Below, one piece after another: positions 34,593-45,178 of a stretch of DNA of 64,000 nucleotides (position 1 is the stretch's first letter; every line of letters begins with the position of its first letter). Below the pieces are notes generated by a model that saw nothing but the letters and a program-made list of their open reading frames with translations, was not told the origin of the DNA and did no database searches. A program made the translations under genes and the position numbers. The stretch lies in NCBI RefSeq assembly GCF_011761235.1, contig NZ_JAAOYW010000004.1, positions 1 through 64,000 of the forward strand, read 5' to 3'. Source of the DNA: Frigoribacterium faeni. GTDB taxonomy: Bacteria > Actinomycetota > Actinomycetes > Actinomycetales > Microbacteriaceae.

Positions 34593-36037
34593 AGCGCCGC
34601 TCCCGCCACGAGGTGCTCCCACCGCGGGCGCACGCGCTCGCGCCACAGGGCGAGGGCCCGGTGCCGCTCGGGGTCGGGCACGACCTCGACCGGGTCGCAG
34701 GCCTCCCAGCTCGACGGCTGCCCCGAGGCCAGCGCCTGCGCCCCGCGCGAGACGACCTCGGCCGAGCGCGCGACGCTCAGCGGCCGGCCGAGCAGGTCGG
34801 CCTTGAGCTGGTTCCAGAGCGGGTTCCGGCTGGCGGGCCCGATGACCTTGACGCGCTCGGGGGTCGACCGGAAGAGCTCGAGCACGTCGGCGAACTGCAG
34901 CACCATGCCGAGGAAGCAGCCGAGCACGACGTCGTCCGCCGAGGTGTCGCCGCGCAGGCCCGAGATCGCGCCCGTGGCGGTCGTGTCCTTGCGCGGCGGG
35001 GGGCTGCCGCGGAACCAGGGCAGCACGAGCGGCACCCGGTCGAGGTCGACGCCCCCGGCAGTCCAGCGCCGGTGCGCGGCGGCGACGGCGGTCGTGAGCC
35101 CGGCCGGGTCGAGCCCGAGCAGCGCCTGCAGGGTCTCGAAGGCCGCCCCGCCCGTGGGGATCGAGGCGAAGACCGTCGTGTCGTCGCCGACCACGGCGAC
35201 GCCGTTCGCGAGCTTCGCGAGGCGGGCGTGGTCGTCGCGCAGCGGCGCCTCGCGCAGCATCAGCAGGCCCTCGGTCGTGCCGGTCGAGTTGAGCAGCTCG
35301 CCGCGCCGCAGGTCGGCCCCGACGGCTCCGACCATGTGGTCGTGGCCGGCCACGTGCACGCGCACCTCGGGCCGCAGCCCCGTCTCGCGGACGAAGTCCG
35401 GGCTGACCGCGACGCCGTCGGAGGCCGCCCGCAGCTCGGGGAACACCGTCGGGTCCACGCCGAACAGCCCGCACACCTCGTCCGACCAGGCCCGCGAGTC
35501 GAGGTCGAGGGCCATCGTCCGGCTGGCCAGGGAGGGCTCGGACCACAGCGCACCCGTCATGCGGGCGGCGAGCAGCTCGGACACGTTCAGCCACCGCACC
35601 TCCTCGGGGTCGACGTCCGACCGGTCGAGCAGCCAGGCGACCTTCGAGATGCCGTAGGAGGCGCTGGTCGGCAACCCGGTGACCGCGAAGACCCGGCGGC
35701 GTGCGGAGTCGTCGAGGGCCGCGACGGCGGGGGCGCCGCGCTGGTCGTGCCAGAGGACGACGGGCGAGGCGAGGGAGCCGTCGGGGCGGACGAGCCCGCC
35801 GCTCTCGCCGACGCCGGTCACGGCGACCCGCTCGACGGCGGCGCGCCCCTCGGGGCCGAGCTCGTCGACGAACCCGGTCACCATGCGCCAGAGCACGGCG
35901 ACGTCGTAGACCTCGCCGGCGTCGTCGCGCTGCGTCGGCGTGGGGTGCCGGACGACCTCGAGCGCCTCGCCGTCGGCGCCCAGCCGGCTGATCTTGACGC
36001 TGGTGGTCCCCACGTCGATCGTCATCGTCGAGAGCAC
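34589..36037 (-). CDS. FGGY-family carbohydrate kinase (first copy)
   Basis: This 482-residue kinase begins TIDVGTTSVKISRLGADGEA. It has VTGVGESGGLV, VVLWHDQRGAPAVAALDD, VHVAGHDHMVGAVG and GPASRNPLWNQLKADLLGRP (adenosine site). It resembles gluconate- or tetritol-type kinases as much as xylulokinases, so the substrate is open. GTG 36037 has AGGAGG five bases upstream. It follows the aldolase gene by 13 bases. Confidence 0.85.
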   Translation of the reverse strand: MLSTMTIDVGTTSVKISRLGADGEALEVVRHPTPTQRDDAGEVYDVAVLWRMVTGFVDELGPEGRAAVERVAVTGVGESGGLVRPDGSLASPVVLWHDQRGAPAVAALDDSARRRVFAVTGLPTSASYGISKVAWLLDRSDVDPEEVRWLNVSELLAARMTGALWSEPSLASRTMALDLDSRAWSDEVCGLFGVDPTVFPELRAASDGVAVSPDFVRETGLRPEVRVHVAGHDHMVGAVGADLRRGELLNSTGTTEGLLMLREAPLRDDHARLAKLANGVAVVGDDTTVFASIPTGGAAFETLQALLGLDPAGLTTAVAAAHRRWTAGGVDLDRVPLVLPWFRGSPPPRKDTTATGAISGLRGDTSADDVVLGCFLGMVLQFADVLELFRSTPERVKVIGPASRNPLWNQLKADLLGRPLSVARSAEVVSRGAQALASGQPSSWEACDPVEVVPDPERHRALALWRERVRPRWEHLVAGAAL

Positions 36038-36050
36038 GACGGCCTCCTGC

Positions 36051-36887
36051 CTACGCCGCCGGGTTCAGCACGCGGATGCGGCGCTCGACGACGTCGCGGA
36101 TCGAGACCACCGCCTCCTTCGACACCCTGATCAGCGACGCCTCGTCGTTGTTCGCGGTCCACGCCTCGCCGAAGGTGCGGATCATCGCGTTGCGGAGGTC
36201 GCTGGCGACGTTCACCTTGACGACGCCGAACTCGGCAAGGCGGCCGAGCTGCTCGGAGGGCAGCCCGGAGCCGCCGTGGACGACGAGGGGCACGCTGCTG
36301 GCGTCGCGCACGTCGGCGAGCAGGTCGAAGTCGATGCGGGCGTGCGGGGCGACGCCGTGGACGTTGCCGACCGAGACGGCGAGCATGTCGACGCCGACGG
36401 CCTCGACGAAGCCCGGCACCTGGGCGGGGTCGGTCGTGGCGGCGTGCTCCGGCCCGATGTCGTCCTCCTTGCCGCCGATGCTGCCGAGCTCGGCCTCGAG
36501 GGCGATGTGCGCCGGCGTCATGGCCCTGGCCGCGGTCGACGTGGCGACGTTCTGCTCGTACGAGGCCTCGGAGTCGTCGATCATGATCGACGTGAAGCGC
36601 GCCGCGAGCGCCGCCTCGACCGCCTCGAGGGACTTGCCGTGGTCGAGGTGCAGCGCCACGGGCACGCTCGTCGACGCGAGGCGCCGGGCGACCATGTCGT
36701 AGATGTACTCGTAGCCCGACAGCGCGACGTTGGTCGGCGCCACCTGGATGAACGTGGGCACGCCGACCCGCTCGACCGCGTCGATGATGCCCATCGTCGT
36801 CTCGAGGTTGGTCGTGTTGAACGCCCCGGCCACCTGCCTCCGTGCCGTGCATTCGCTGATGACGTCCATGCCGCTGACTAGTGCCAC
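36051..36887 (-). CDS. Class II (zinc) ketose-bisphosphate aldolase
   Basis: This 278-residue aldolase cleaves a ketose 1-phosphate or bisphosphate to glycerone phosphate and an aldehyde. Metal and substrate residues sit in VPVALHLDHGKS, EAELGSIGGKED, VSVGNVHG, VVHGGSGLPSEQ and KVNVASDLR. It is closest to the GatY/KbaY/FbaA group. GTG 36887 is chosen for AAGGAG 8 bases upstream; the open frame to 37145 is non-coding. First gene of a unit with three sugar kinases, divergent from the importer genes. Confidence 0.88.
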   Translation of the reverse strand: MALVSGMDVISECTARRQVAGAFNTTNLETTMGIIDAVERVGVPTFIQVAPTNVALSGYEYIYDMVARRLASTSVPVALHLDHGKSLEAVEAALAARFTSIMIDDSEASYEQNVATSTAARAMTPAHIALEAELGSIGGKEDDIGPEHAATTDPAQVPGFVEAVGVDMLAVSVGNVHGVAPHARIDFDLLADVRDASSVPLVVHGGSGLPSEQLGRLAEFGVVKVNVASDLRNAMIRTFGEAWTANNDEASLIRVSKEAVVSIRDVVERRIRVLNPAA

Positions 36888-36966
36888 GGGTCCGCTCCTT
36901 CGTCGAGTCGTGGGCGGTGGGCCCGCCTGGCGGCACAGTAACGCGCTGCCGTCCGCATTGTCCAGC

Positions 36967-36980
36967 TTGTACGTACAAAC
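36967..36980. promoter_or_regulatory. GntR-type operator (copy 2)
   Basis: GTACGTACAAAC (36969-36980) overlaps the perfect palindrome TTGTACGTACAA (36967-36978). It lies between the divergent aldolase-kinase and importer units. Confidence 0.6.
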
Positions 36981-37022
36981 AGGCATGTAGAAACAGAATC
37001 GGGCCAATTCGCCGCGAACGTC

Positions 37023-37066
37023 TTGCGAGGCCGGGATCAGCGGATGTATGTTCCGTCCGTACAAGC
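37023..37066 (+). promoter_or_regulatory. Candidate importer promoter with GntR operator (copy 3)
   Basis: A possible -35 TTGCGA (37023-37028) and -10 TATGTT (37047-37052) are followed by GTCCGTACAAGC (37055-37066). As at 30957-30975, the 12-mer lies directly after the -10. Confidence 0.55.
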
Positions 37067-37135
37067 CGTACACCAACCCGACGGCGGACCACGCACTCCG
37101 GCACCCGCCTGCTGCTTCAGAGAGGAAGCCTGCAC

Positions 37136-38203
37136 ATGCGATCACGAGCGAAGACCCTCCCCCTGGTCGTGGGGCTCGGCGCCAGCGCCGTCCTGCTCGC
37201 CGGGTGCGCCTCCGGCGACACCGGCACGTCCGGCTCGTCCGACCCGGCCGACATCTCGCTGAGCTACTCGCAGCCCCACACCGACCCGTTCCAGAACGCC
37301 GAGAACGTGGGCTCGATGGAGCGCTTCGCCGAGCTGGGCTACAAGACGATCCCGGCGACCAACGCCGACCGCGACGCCGCCCAGCAGCTCACCGACATCC
37401 AGACGCTGGTCAACAAGGGCGCCCAGGGCCTCGTCATCTCGGTGGGCGACGCGGACGCGATCGTCCCCGCGATCGAGTACGCGAACGACGCGAGCGTGCC
37501 CCTCGTCGCCATCGACGAGGCGCCGGCCTCGGGCGAGGTCGCCATGATCGTGCGCGCCGACAACGTCTCGATGGGCGCGATCGCCTGCGAGCAGCTCGGC
37601 TCGCGGGTCGAGGCGGGCACCACCGTCATCACCCTCGACGGCGACCCCGTCACCTCGAACGGCCGCGACCGCACGAACGGCTTCAACGACTGCATGGCCG
37701 AGAACTACCCCGACGTCGACCTGGTGAACGTCGCGACCGAGTGGGACCCGGCGAAGGCCGCCTCCGGCATCGAGACCGCGATGAACCAGTACGACGACAT
37801 CTCGGGCATCTACAACCAGAGCGACGCGACGTTCTTCCCGACCATCCTCGACACCCTCGACTCGCTGGACGCGCTCGCGCCCGTCGGCGAGGACGGGCAC
37901 ATCGTGCAGGTGTCGGTCGACGCCAGCCCGATGGCCATGACCGCCATCCGCGACGGCTACCTCGACGCCGCCGTGGCCCAGCCGATGACGGACTACATCG
38001 ACTACGGCGTCGACTACCTGACCCGGGCCGTCGCGGGCGAGACCTTCGAGCCCGGCGAGACCGACCACGGCAGCGAGATCGTCGAGCGCAACGGCAACCT
38101 CGTCGACCTGCTGCCCACGCCCGTGGTCACGGCCGAGAACGTCGACGACCCGGAGCTCTGGGGCAACAAGGAGTTCGCCCTCGAGGCGTTCGGCGCGCAG
38201 TAG
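37136..38203 (+). CDS. Sugar ABC transporter substrate-binding lipoprotein
   Basis: This 355-residue periplasmic-binding-protein-like lipoprotein has lipobox LLAGC (Cys24) after a 23-residue signal. The fold is the RbsB/Peripla_BP_4 type: ISLSYSQPHTDPFQNAEN, then DADAIVPAIEYANDASVPLV. The domain-2 start is TTVITLDGDPVTSNGRDRTN and the hinge end DAAVAQPMTDYIDYGVDYLT. It captures a monosaccharide or polyol for the importer encoded by the next two genes. ATG 37136 has AGAGGAAG upstream. The precise sugar is unknown. Confidence 0.9.
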   Translation: MRSRAKTLPLVVGLGASAVLLAGCASGDTGTSGSSDPADISLSYSQPHTDPFQNAENVGSMERFAELGYKTIPATNADRDAAQQLTDIQTLVNKGAQGLVISVGDADAIVPAIEYANDASVPLVAIDEAPASGEVAMIVRADNVSMGAIACEQLGSRVEAGTTVITLDGDPVTSNGRDRTNGFNDCMAENYPDVDLVNVATEWDPAKAASGIETAMNQYDDISGIYNQSDATFFPTILDTLDSLDALAPVGEDGHIVQVSVDASPMAMTAIRDGYLDAAVAQPMTDYIDYGVDYLTRAVAGETFEPGETDHGSEIVERNGNLVDLLPTPVVTAENVDDPELWGNKEFALEAFGAQ

Positions 38204-38254
38204 CCGGCCGCCCCGCACCGACCCCCTGGACAGCACCACCGAGACGGAGACGTC

Positions 38255-39756
<1,502 letters not shown>

Positions 39757-39760
<4 letters not shown>

Positions 39761-40809
39761 CAACCGTGAGCAAGTCCCCCACCACCCGCGCGGCCGCCCC
39801 GACCGGCGGCGGCCCCGACGGACCGAGCACCGGCCAGCGCGTGCTGGGCGGCGTCGTCAAGAACGTCCGCGAGCTGAGCGTGCTGCCCGGCCTGGCCGTC
39901 GTCGTCGTCATCGGCGCCGTGGTCAGCCCGGCGTTCCTGTCGCCGGCGAACCTGACGCTGATCCTGCGCCAGTCGTCGGAGCTCGGCATCGTCGTGATCG
40001 GCCTGACGTTCATCCTGCTCACCGGCAAGCTCGACATCTCGCTCGAGTCGACCGTGGGCCTCGCCCCGATGGTCGCGGCCTGGCTGATGATCCCCGCCGC
40101 GGTCGGCGGGCTCGGCACCGAGATCAGCCCCCTGACGGCCATCGCGATCACCGTCGCCATCGGCCTCCTGATCGGGCTGGTGAACGGCCTGCTCGTCGTC
40201 AAGCTCGGGCTCGACCCGTTCATCGTCACCCTCGCGATGCTCATCCTGCTGCGCGGCGTCACCCTCGGCATCAGCCAGGGCAAGACCCTCGCGGGGCTGC
40301 CCGACGCGTTCCGCTACATCGGCTCGGCCCGGTGGGCGGGCATCCCCGCGGCCATCTGGGTGACGGCGGTGCTCTTCGTGCTGGCCGGGCTCCTCCTGCG
40401 CTACACCTCGTGGGGCCGGGCGCTCTACGCCATCGGCGGCAACCCCGAGGCGGCCAGGGCCGCGGGCATCCGCGTCGACTTCGTCCTCATCACCGCGTTC
40501 GTCGCGGCCAGCGGCCTCGCGGCGTTCGCGGGCCTCATGCTCGCCGGGCGCCTCGCGTCGGTGACGAGCGGCATGGGCGAGAACCTCATCTTCAGCGCGC
40601 TGGCCGCGGCCGTGATCGGCGGCGTGCAGCTGACCGGCGGCCAGGGGCGCATCATCGGGGCGCTCATGGGCGTGCTGCTGCTCGGCACCCTGACCAACGT
40701 GCTGACCCTCGCCGGGGTGCCGACGTTCTGGATCAACGCCGTCTACGGCGCCGTCATCCTCTTCGCCCTGCTCGTCGGCCGCTTCGGCGCCCGCCCGGGC
40801 GTGCGCTGA
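39757..40809 (+). CDS. Sugar ABC transporter permease (RbsC-like)
   Basis: This 350-residue permease has eight to ten helices. Typical BPD_transp_2 landmarks are LTGKLDISLESTVGLAPMVA, VNGLLVVKLGLDPFIVTLA and YAIGGNPEAARAAGIRVD (the coupling loop). The last is AAVIGGVQLTGGQGRIIGAL. ATG 39757 overlaps the ATPase stop. It completes the importer. Confidence 0.92.
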
Positions 40810-40913
40810 GCCGCGCGACGTCGGCAGCTGCCAGCATGAGCACCACCAGCCACACCACCAGCGGTGCCCGGGGCACCACCACCAGCACCACCACCGGAGA
40901 GGAAGGGCACACC

Positions 40914-41474
40914 GTGTCGGAGTTCCGTGACATCAGCTCGAGCGTCGTCGAGGAGCTGGGAGAGGTGTTCCGGCGCGTGCCGCTCGAGAACATCGAGGCC
41001 GCCCTCGACGCCCTGGAGTCGCACCAGCGCATCTTCGTGCTGGGGATCGGCCGCGAGGGCCTCGGCTCGAAGGCGTTCGCGATGCGCCTCACGCACTTCG
41101 GCAAGACCGTGCACTGGGGCTGGGACGACACCACCCCGGCCGTCGAGGCCGGCGACCTCTTCATCATGCCGACCGGCCCGGCGAACATCCCCCACCTGCA
41201 CTACGTCGCCGAGCAGGTCAAGAAGACGGGGGCCACGCTCCTGGTGGCCACGGCCATGCCCGACGGGCCGACGTCGCAGCTGGCCGACATCGTGCTCACG
41301 GTCCCCGCGCGCACCTACGGCGCCGAGGGCGACGTCGTCGACACCGTGCAGCCGATGGGCAGCCTGTTCGAGCAGTCGCTCTGGATCTTCTGGGACGTGC
41401 TCTACCTCATGCTCGTGCGCCGCACCGGTGCCCGTTTCGAGGACCTCGTCGCGCGGCACCGCAACTTCGAGTGA
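40914..41474 (+). CDS. SIS-domain protein, 6-phospho-3-hexuloisomerase-like
   Basis: This 186-residue SIS isomerase is about the usual length for HxlB. Signposts are RIFVLGIGREGLGSKAFAMR, LTHFGKTVHWGWDDTTPAVE, DLFIMPTGPANIPHLHYVAE and TYGAEGDVVDTVQPMGSLFE, the last being HxlB-like. It would interconvert a phosphorylated 3-hexulose and fructose 6-phosphate or a similar pair. No hexulose-phosphate synthase gene is present, so the true substrate may be different. GTG 40914 has GAGAGGAAGG upstream. It is last in the importer operon, 104 bases after the permease. Confidence 0.82.
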   Translation: MSEFRDISSSVVEELGEVFRRVPLENIEAALDALESHQRIFVLGIGREGLGSKAFAMRLTHFGKTVHWGWDDTTPAVEAGDLFIMPTGPANIPHLHYVAEQVKKTGATLLVATAMPDGPTSQLADIVLTVPARTYGAEGDVVDTVQPMGSLFEQSLWIFWDVLYLMLVRRTGARFEDLVARHRNFE

Positions 41475-41571
41475 GGCGGCGGGGCCGCCGGGCCTAGGGG
41501 CCGGCGCGCCTAGGCGGCGGGGCCCATCCCGCCGGGCCTAGGCCGCGGGGCCGGAGCCGGAGCCGCCGGGC

Positions 41572-42081
41572 CTAGGCCCCGCTGACGCCCCGCATGAGCG
41601 CGTGCCGCGTCATCGACCCGGCGAGCTCGGTCAGCGCCGTCGTCACGACCGCGAGGTCGGACCGCTCGGCGACCCCGTCGAAGACCTCGAGGTAGAAGCC
41701 GATCTCGCCGTCGATCAGCTCGACGCCGGCGGGTGCGATCACGAGGAAGCTGCTGCGGCGGTCGGTCGGGTGCGCGGCGCGGTCGAGGAACCCGGCGCGG
41801 GTCATCCGGTCGACGAGGCTCGTGACCGAGCCGGACGAGAGGTCGAGGTACGCCGCGAGGTCGCGGGGCGTCACGTCGGTGCCGCCGTGCACGAAGTAGA
41901 GCGCCCGCAGGTCCGAGACGCCGATGTCGTGGGCGGTCGCGACGATCTTGAGCAGCGCCTCCGCCCGCATCTGCACGGCGCCGAAGGCCTGCATGAACGC
42001 CGCCACGGAGCCGGCGCCGTCGACGCTGGCGGCGGGCGGGGTCGTGTGCCCGGGTCGGGTCGAGAGGGTGGGGGTCGTCAT
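41572..42081 (-). CDS. MarR-family regulator
   Basis: This 169-residue regulator has helices LLKIVATAHDIGVSDLRALY, DNA-binding DVTPRDLAAYLDLSSGSVTS and wing LDRAAHPTDRRSSFLVIAP. ATG 42081 is selected for CAGGAGCG upstream; the frame is open to 42120. It is divergent from the ArsR-MFS operon. The target is unknown. Confidence 0.85.
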   Translation of the reverse strand: MTTPTLSTRPGHTTPPAASVDGAGSVAAFMQAFGAVQMRAEALLKIVATAHDIGVSDLRALYFVHGGTDVTPRDLAAYLDLSSGSVTSLVDRMTRAGFLDRAAHPTDRRSSFLVIAPAGVELIDGEIGFYLEVFDGVAERSDLAVVTTALTELAGSMTRHALMRGVSGA

Positions 42082-42206
42082 GGTTCGCTCCTGCGTCGTG
42101 TGCGGCATCCGTGCCGACACTTAGACTACCGAGAATCTCGACGATCGAACCACCCCCGTTGCGGTGTCAGCACTGTGGGGGACCTCCCTCGCGATCGCGT
42201 GGCCAG

Positions 42207-42255
42207 TTGCACAACACGTCTTGCGCAACGACCCTTGCGCATCTACCGTGGCCCC
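42207..42255 (+). promoter_or_regulatory. Three 14-bp iterons overlapping a leaderless promoter
   Basis: TTGCACA (42207), TTGCGCA (42221) and TTGCGCA (42235) recur at an exact 14-base period. The -35 TTGCGC (42221-42226) and -10 TACCGT (42244-42249) are spaced by 17 bases. The -10 ends 6 bases before ATG 42256, so the message is probably leaderless. The iterons are likely operators for the ArsR-type protein. Confidence 0.65.
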
Positions 42256-42858
42256 ATGACCCCGCGCGACGACCGCCGCTCCACGCTCACCGACGCCGCC
42301 TCGATGCGCGTGCTCGCCCACCCGACGCGGCTGCGCCTCCTCGCCCTGCTCCGCGAGCGCGGTCCGCAGACCGCGGCGCAGCTCGGCGACGTCGTCGACG
42401 AGGCGCCGGGCACGGTCAGCTACCACCTGTCGAAGCTCGCCTCGAGCGACCTCATCCAGGCGGCCGAGCCGCAGAGCGCCGACCGTCGCGAGCGCTGGTG
42501 GCAGGCCACCGCTCCCCTGACCTCGTGGGAGCCGGCCGACCTGCTCGACGACCCCGACCGCCTCGCGGCGTCGACGGCCCTCGAGAAGTCGATCGCGCAG
42601 GAGGGAGCGGCGCGCTACGGCGACTACGTCGACACGAGGGCGAGCCTGCCGCGCGAGTGGGTCGCGGCCGCGGCCAGCGGCGACCGCAGCATCCGCCTCA
42701 CCGTCGACGAGCTCGCCGCCCTGCGCGCCGAGCTCGAGGCCGTCGTCGAGCGCTGGGTCGAGGTCGGCGCCGCCCACGACCCGGCCGACGACGACGGGGC
42801 CGAGTCGGTCCTGCTCGCCTACCAGGCCTACCGGCGCCCCGGAGGCGCGGGCGCGTGA
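42256..42858 (+). CDS. ArsR-type (HTH_20) transcriptional regulator
   Basis: This 200-residue regulator has the N-terminal winged helix ASMRVLAHPTRLRLLALLRE, then AQLGDVVDEAPGTVSYHLSK and SADRRERWWQATAPLTSWEP. A long helical C-terminus (Glu/Ala-rich) is typical of this subgroup, which often accompanies an MFS exporter. Its stop overlaps the exporter start (GTGA). It probably acts at the 14-bp iterons directly upstream. Confidence 0.9.
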   Translation: MTPRDDRRSTLTDAASMRVLAHPTRLRLLALLRERGPQTAAQLGDVVDEAPGTVSYHLSKLASSDLIQAAEPQSADRRERWWQATAPLTSWEPADLLDDPDRLAASTALEKSIAQEGAARYGDYVDTRASLPREWVAAAASGDRSIRLTVDELAALRAELEAVVERWVEVGAAHDPADDDGAESVLLAYQAYRRPGGAGA

Positions 42859-44225
42859 CCGAGGACGCCCCCGCTCCCGACGCGGTCGCGTCCCCGGCGC
42901 CCGACCCGTCCGCGAGCTCGACAGGGACGGGCGCCTCGGCCCCGCCCGAGACGTCCGGCCGCGCCGCGCGCACCGCTCTCTCGGCCCTCGTCGCCGCCCA
43001 CGCGATCTCGCAGACCGGCAACGTCGTGACCGCCTTCGCGGTGCCGTTCTCCGTGCTGGCGCTCGGCGGCTCGGGCGTCGAGATCGGCGTCGCGGCGGCC
43101 TTCGCCACGGCCCCGGTGATCATCGGCGGCCCGCTCGGCGGCGTGGTCGTCGACCGGGTCGGACACCGTCGTGCCGCGATCGTGGCGGACGTCGTGAGCG
43201 GCGCCTCCGTCCTAGCGATGCCCGTGCTGGCGCTGACGGTCGGCCTGCCGTTCTGGGCCCTGCTGACGCTGCTCTTCGTGGGCGGGCTGCTCGACGCCCC
43301 CGGCCAGACAGCCCGACGTGTCATGCTGCCCGGGCTGACCGAGCGCGCGGGGGTGCGCATCGAGCGGAGCGTCGGCCTGATCGACGGCTCCGAACGGCTC
43401 GCGAAGCTGCTCGGGGCGTCGCTGGCCGGGCTGCTCGTGGCCGCCGTCGGGCCCGTGCCGTCGTTGTTCGTCAACGCGGCGACGTTCGCCGTGTCGGCCG
43501 CGCTGACCTGGCTCTTCGTCCCTGCGCCCGCTCCGGTGCGCGACGGAGCGCCCCCCGCCGACCGCACCGACCCTGCCGACGCGGCCCGCGCCTCCTGGTG
43601 GTCCGACCTCGTCGAGGGAGCCCGCTTCGTCGCCCGCGACCCGCTGATGCGCCTGATCGTCGGGCTCGTGATGATCACGAACCTGCTCGACGCGGCCCGC
43701 GGCTCGACCCTGTTGCCCCTCTATGCGAACGACCGACTAGGAGGCGCCGCCGCCCTGGGTCTGCTGGTCGCGACCATGGGCGGCTGCGCCCTCGTCGGCA
43801 ACGTCGCGTTCGGCTTCGTCGCGCACCGGGTGCCGCGCAGGGTCACCTTCGCGGTCTGCTTCACGCTCGCCGGCGGGCCGGCGAGCGTCGCCTACGCGCT
43901 CGGGGCTACCCTGCCCGTGCTGGTCGGCACGACGGCGCTGGCGGGGCTCGCGGCGGGGGCGCTCAACCCGATCCTCGGCACGGTCGAGCTCGAGCGGACC
44001 CCCGAGCACATGCGCGGCCGCGTCTTCGGGCTGATCAACGCCGGGGCGTGGGCCGGCATCCCGGCCGGGGCGCTGCTCGGCGGGCTCGCGGCCGACACGA
44101 TCGGGCTGGGCGTCGCCTTCGGCGCCGTCGCCGTGGTCTACACGGCCGTGACGCTGGTCCCGCTGACGGGCGGGTCGTGGCGCCTGATGGAGCGGGCGGA
44201 CGAGCTCAGGCGCCGGTCGGCGTGA
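42855..44225 (+). CDS. MFS exporter (DHA3-like)
   Basis: This 456-residue twelve-helix exporter starts at GTG 42855, with about 38 disordered N-terminal residues (Ala/Pro/Ser). Typical blocks are AHAISQTGNVVTAFAVPFSV, GGVVVDRVGHRRAAIVADVV (motif A) and MRGRVFGLINAGAWAGIPAG. It probably exports a drug or metabolite that inactivates the co-encoded ArsR-type repressor. Its 3' end overlaps a convergent gene by 20 bases. Confidence 0.9.
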   Translation: MTEDAPAPDAVASPAPDPSASSTGTGASAPPETSGRAARTALSALVAAHAISQTGNVVTAFAVPFSVLALGGSGVEIGVAAAFATAPVIIGGPLGGVVVDRVGHRRAAIVADVVSGASVLAMPVLALTVGLPFWALLTLLFVGGLLDAPGQTARRVMLPGLTERAGVRIERSVGLIDGSERLAKLLGASLAGLLVAAVGPVPSLFVNAATFAVSAALTWLFVPAPAPVRDGAPPADRTDPADAARASWWSDLVEGARFVARDPLMRLIVGLVMITNLLDAARGSTLLPLYANDRLGGAAALGLLVATMGGCALVGNVAFGFVAHRVPRRVTFAVCFTLAGGPASVAYALGATLPVLVGTTALAGLAAGALNPILGTVELERTPEHMRGRVFGLINAGAWAGIPAGALLGGLAADTIGLGVAFGAVAVVYTAVTLVPLTGGSWRLMERADELRRRSA

Positions 44226-44724
44226 GCGGTGCCGCCCGTCCGGTGACGAGCTCGAACAGGGCGGCGAGCCCTCCGGCCAGCAGAGCGACGGTGAGAGCGA
44301 TCAGCCCCCACTCGCTCGTATCCCCGCCGGCGGCAACGGCCACGACGAGTGCGCACCCGCCCCCGGCGCAGAGACCGGTGGCGACCACGACGAGAGGCAC
44401 CCTGAGGAGGTGGCGCTCGGCCCCCGAGAGGCAGTGCACGCCCAGGGCCACGGCACCGGTCACGCAGCCGTGGACGATGCCCAGCGGGAGGCTGAACGGG
44501 ATGACGAACATGACGACCACGAACGAGACGTCGCGACCGGCGCCGGGCCACTCCCCGGTCGCGGTGTCGTTCCAGGCCGGCCCGACGACGAGGAGGAGGG
44601 TGAGCAGCACGGCCACGACCGCGCCGACGCCTCCGCCGAGCCCGACGACCGCGAACCCGAACGCCGCCCCGCGGCGGTTCTGCGCCTGAGGGCGCCCCGT
44701 CACGACAGGTGACGTCGCAGTCAT
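44206..44724 (-). CDS. Hypothetical four-to-five-helix membrane protein
   Basis: This 172-residue integral membrane protein has hydrophobic segments at about 21-47, 67-93, 106-130 and 137-160. No motif is recognised. It overlaps the convergent MFS gene by 20 bases. It is the last gene with core-like composition before the island. Confidence 0.65.
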   Translation of the reverse strand: MTATSPVVTGRPQAQNRRGAAFGFAVVGLGGGVGAVVAVLLTLLLVVGPAWNDTATGEWPGAGRDVSFVVVMFVIPFSLPLGIVHGCVTGAVALGVHCLSGAERHLLRVPLVVVATGLCAGGGCALVVAVAAGGDTSEWGLIALTVALLAGGLAALFELVTGRAAPLTPTGA

Positions 44725-44901
44725 CCGTGCCCCCGATCAGTCGCGCCCCTCAGCCGGAGTCTGGCGAGGACAGCTGCGCTCTGACAGTCCCCGTCAGGGG
44801 CACAGCCCCGTGTCCTGGAGACCACCTGGCCAGCCTGCAGCGAAGTCGATGCGCCCGCAGGGAGAACGGCGGCCTGTCCGCTCAGCTGTCGGCCGGCGTG
44901 A
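44725..44901. other. Left edge of the accessory island
   Basis: No gene is seen. Composition becomes more mixed after about 44760 and continues into gene remnants. No tRNA or direct-repeat attachment site was found at this edge. Confidence 0.45.
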
Positions 44902-45039
44902 CTGTTACAGGGGGATGCCAGCCACGAGCAGTTCACCGGCAACACCGGCGGCGGCGACCGCCTCACCGCCGCCGGTGCCATGCCGTCCCCGCAGACGCTG
45001 ACCTACGACGCCGCGAATCAGATCACCGCAGCTGGGTAG
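44902..45039 (+). pseudogene. Fragment of an Rhs/YD-repeat protein
   Basis: A short open stretch ends GDRLTAAGAMPSPQTLTYDA then ANQITAAG and TAG (45037-45039). LTYDAANQI is the typical core of YD repeats in Rhs and wall-associated toxin proteins. There is no start and no room for the rest of such a gene, so this is a relic of recombination. Confidence 0.6.
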
Positions 45040-45178
45040 GCCCGGAGGCGCCGAGAACTACACAGCGAACCTGACTTCGGCGTTCACGATGCGCTGTGAA
45101 TCGATCCGAGCCCCTGGGAAGACCAGGGAGCGAGCGTCCATCAGACGATGGGTCACGTTCGTGGCGGTGCGGGTTTTG

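Noticed and set aside
31878-35657. 1259-residue + strand open frame
   Set aside because: Antisense to the three FGGY kinases, whose motifs are unmistakable.
40914-41474. Complete ribulose monophosphate pathway
   Set aside because: Only the isomerase-like protein is present; no hexulose-phosphate synthase is encoded in the window.
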